A DNA stretch of 37,871 nt from Actinomycetes bacterium (lineage in GTDB: Bacteria; Actinomycetota; Thermoleophilia; Solirubrobacterales; Solirubrobacteraceae), in assembly GCA_021846845.1 (NCBI GenBank), contig JAJZWB010000019.1, positions 1 to 37,871 on the forward strand. Reading direction: 5' to 3'. The position numbers and the translations under genes are program-made. This document shows positions 36,718 through 37,871 of this stretch, piece by piece (within the stretch, counting starts at the first letter, position 1; every line of letters begins with the position of its first letter). Under the pieces are notes generated by a model. It did no database searches and had not been told where the DNA came from. It saw only the letters and a list, made by a program, of their open reading frames with translations.

Positions 36718-36754
36718 GCCGGAGTAGCTCAGTCGGTTAAAGCGGCTTGCAAGG
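36718..36754 (+). pseudogene. 5' half of a tRNA gene (acceptor strand, D-arm, start of anticodon arm); no matching 3' half adjacent
   Basis: GCCGGAG-TA-GCTC-AGTCGGTTAA-AGC-GGCTTGCAAG matches the tRNA 5' consensus; no anticodon-stem partner or TTCRANY T-loop follows. Confidence 0.5.
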
Positions 36755-36804
36755 GGTACCGTCGCGAGCCCCCGGCGCTGGCGCGCCCTGATTGGTGGGA
36801 TGAA

Positions 36805-37413
36805 GTGGCATCCCCCCCTTCGGGGCTGGAGGACGTTTCTGGCTGTCCCACAGTTTGCCTAGATCCGGGAGGAGGCAGGCGCGAGCGCGCGCGAGGGCTT
36901 GACGCGATCGGGCGCACCCTCCCCCACGATCCCGCAGCTGGTGCCGCGCTCGATGCGGTGAACGGCCCTCGCTTCGACGGGTGGGCCGCGGTGGCGGTTC
37001 GGGCGTGGCAGGCCAACACCGATGCGCCGTGGCGGCTCACGCGCCTGGCCAGGCTCCGTCTGGAGCGCTACTGCGACCTGCTTGACCGCGAGGCCGGACG
37101 ATCCGGCTACGCGATCGCGTGGCTGGTCGGCGAGATCGAGGACGCGTTTGAGCCCTACGTGCTCGGCGGCTCTATGGCGCTCGGGCGGCGGCCGTGGGAT
37201 CGCGACGCGCCGATTGATGCCGCGCCGCGATCGCTGGGCTTGTTCGTGCGGCTGCTACGCCGCAAGTATCGGCTCGAGCGCCGCCGGCGGCGCGACAGGC
37301 GCCCAGCGGCGCGCGCGGACCGCGTCGATCGCCTCCCACGGCGAGAGCGCGGCGAGGTAGCGCTCGGTGGTCGCGAGGCTGGCGTGCCCGAGGAGCTGCT
37401 TGATGAGCGGTAG
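36805..37413 (+). CDS. Hypothetical accessory protein; 3' end overlaps the recombinase gene antisense, so it may be truncated or shorter
   Basis: Protein-like core PRFDGWAAVAVRAWQANTDAPWRLTRLARLRLERYCDLLDREAGRSGYAIAWLVGEIEDAFEPYVLGGSMALGRRPWDRD...; start uncertain (GTG 36805 or 36958). Confidence 0.35.
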   Translation: MASPPSGLEDVSGCPTVCLDPGGGRRERARGLDAIGRTLPHDPAAGAALDAVNGPRFDGWAAVAVRAWQANTDAPWRLTRLARLRLERYCDLLDREAGRSGYAIAWLVGEIEDAFEPYVLGGSMALGRRPWDRDAPIDAAPRSLGLFVRLLRRKYRLERRRRRDRRPAARADRVDRLPRRERGEVALGGREAGVPEELLDER

Positions 37414-37871
37414 CGGGACGCCCTCGCGGGCGAGCTCGGACGCGAACGCGTGCCGGAGGCCGTGCGGGTGAATCCGCCGGTTGATCCCGGCCCTCGCGGC
37501 GGCGTCCTTGAGCGCCTCGCGAAGCACGCTCGCGTAGACCGGCTTGCCGCGCGTTGGCTGGCTGATCACGCAGATCAGCGGCCGGGTCGGGCCGATACGC
37601 AGCCGGCGACGGCGCTCGAGCCAGAGCGCGATGACCGCGGCGCCCTCCGGGTCAATCCCGACCACACGCCGGCGCCCGCCCTTGCCGCGAAGCACGGTCA
37701 CGGTCCCGGCCGCCAGGTCCAGGTCCTTGGGGGCGAGCGCGAGCGCCTCGGCGATCCGCAGCCCCGAGCGCCACATCAGGACGACCGCGGCGCGGTTTCG
37801 GTCCCCTGCGGCGCCGCGCCCGAGCGCGGCCATCAGCCGGTGGATCTCGTCTCGCGACGGGACCTCTGCCG
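37255..37871 (-). CDS. Tyrosine recombinase/integrase, 5' part beyond the window edge
   Basis: R...HxxR...H...Y set: GLRIAEALAL, HPHGLRHAFASELAREGVPLPLIKQLLGHASLATTERYLA; frame stays open to 37871 (AEVPSRDEIHRLMAALGRG). Confidence 0.88.
   Translation of the reverse strand, partial: AEVPSRDEIHRLMAALGRGAAGDRNRAAVVLMWRSGLRIAEALALAPKDLDLAAGTVTVLRGKGGRRRVVGIDPEGAAVIALWLERRRRLRIGPTRPLICVISQPTRGKPVYASVLREALKDAAARAGINRRIHPHGLRHAFASELAREGVPLPLIKQLLGHASLATTERYLAALSPWEAIDAVRARRWAPVAPPAALEPILAA

Noticed and set aside
36718-36776. Complete but short (59-nt) tRNA closing with GCCGG...CCGGC
   Set aside because: 5 acceptor pairs can be drawn, but there is no pairing anticodon stem and no TTCRANY T-loop, so the closure is probably fortuitous
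35209-36804. 734-aa + strand ORF start region opposite the formiminotransferase gene
   Set aside because: Mostly antisense of the formiminotransferase gene and passes through the tRNA-like sequence; only the part after about 36805 looks protein-like
36718-37250. Group I intron in the tRNA anticodon
   Set aside because: No recognisable conserved core (P7/P3-type motifs) and no 3' exon with a T-arm was found in the window; not excluded beyond the edge

Overview
High-GC actinobacterial chromosomal segment, probably Thermoleophilia/Solirubrobacterales-like judging from gene order and protein style. Contents in order: (1) 5'-truncated Pro/Gly/Asp-repeat membrane-anchored protein, MFS exporter, M20 dipeptidase and APC permease on +; (2) a metal-homeostasis block: MntR-like DtxR regulator plus MntH-type Nramp transporter under a 22-bp perfect palindrome, and a VIT/CCC1 transporter; (3) secreted/membrane proteins: lipoprotein, S53 sedolisin-like peptidase, MFS transporter, isochorismatase-family hydrolase; (4) a two-component system; (5) a long minus-strand housekeeping cluster: MBL hydrolase, hisS, aspS, IscU/NifU_N-MnmA fusion, alaS, ruvX, mltG, aroE, a small CxxCxGxG protein, aroC, aroK-aroB fusion, aroQ, pepP, nusB; (6) glutamate formiminotransferase; (7) a right edge with the 5' half of a tRNA, with a promoter-like TACACT upstream, running into accessory sequence with a tyrosine recombinase that leaves the window. 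Most noteworthy: the Fe-S scaffold domain fused to the tRNA 2-thiouridylase MnmA (third IscU Cys missing), the broken tRNA/recombinase boundary, the MntR palindrome, and several GC-rich tandem repeats, some spanning stop codons or expanding low-complexity protein segments. No CRISPR array, rRNA or complete tRNA was found. Calls are based on reading motifs; no homology search was run.
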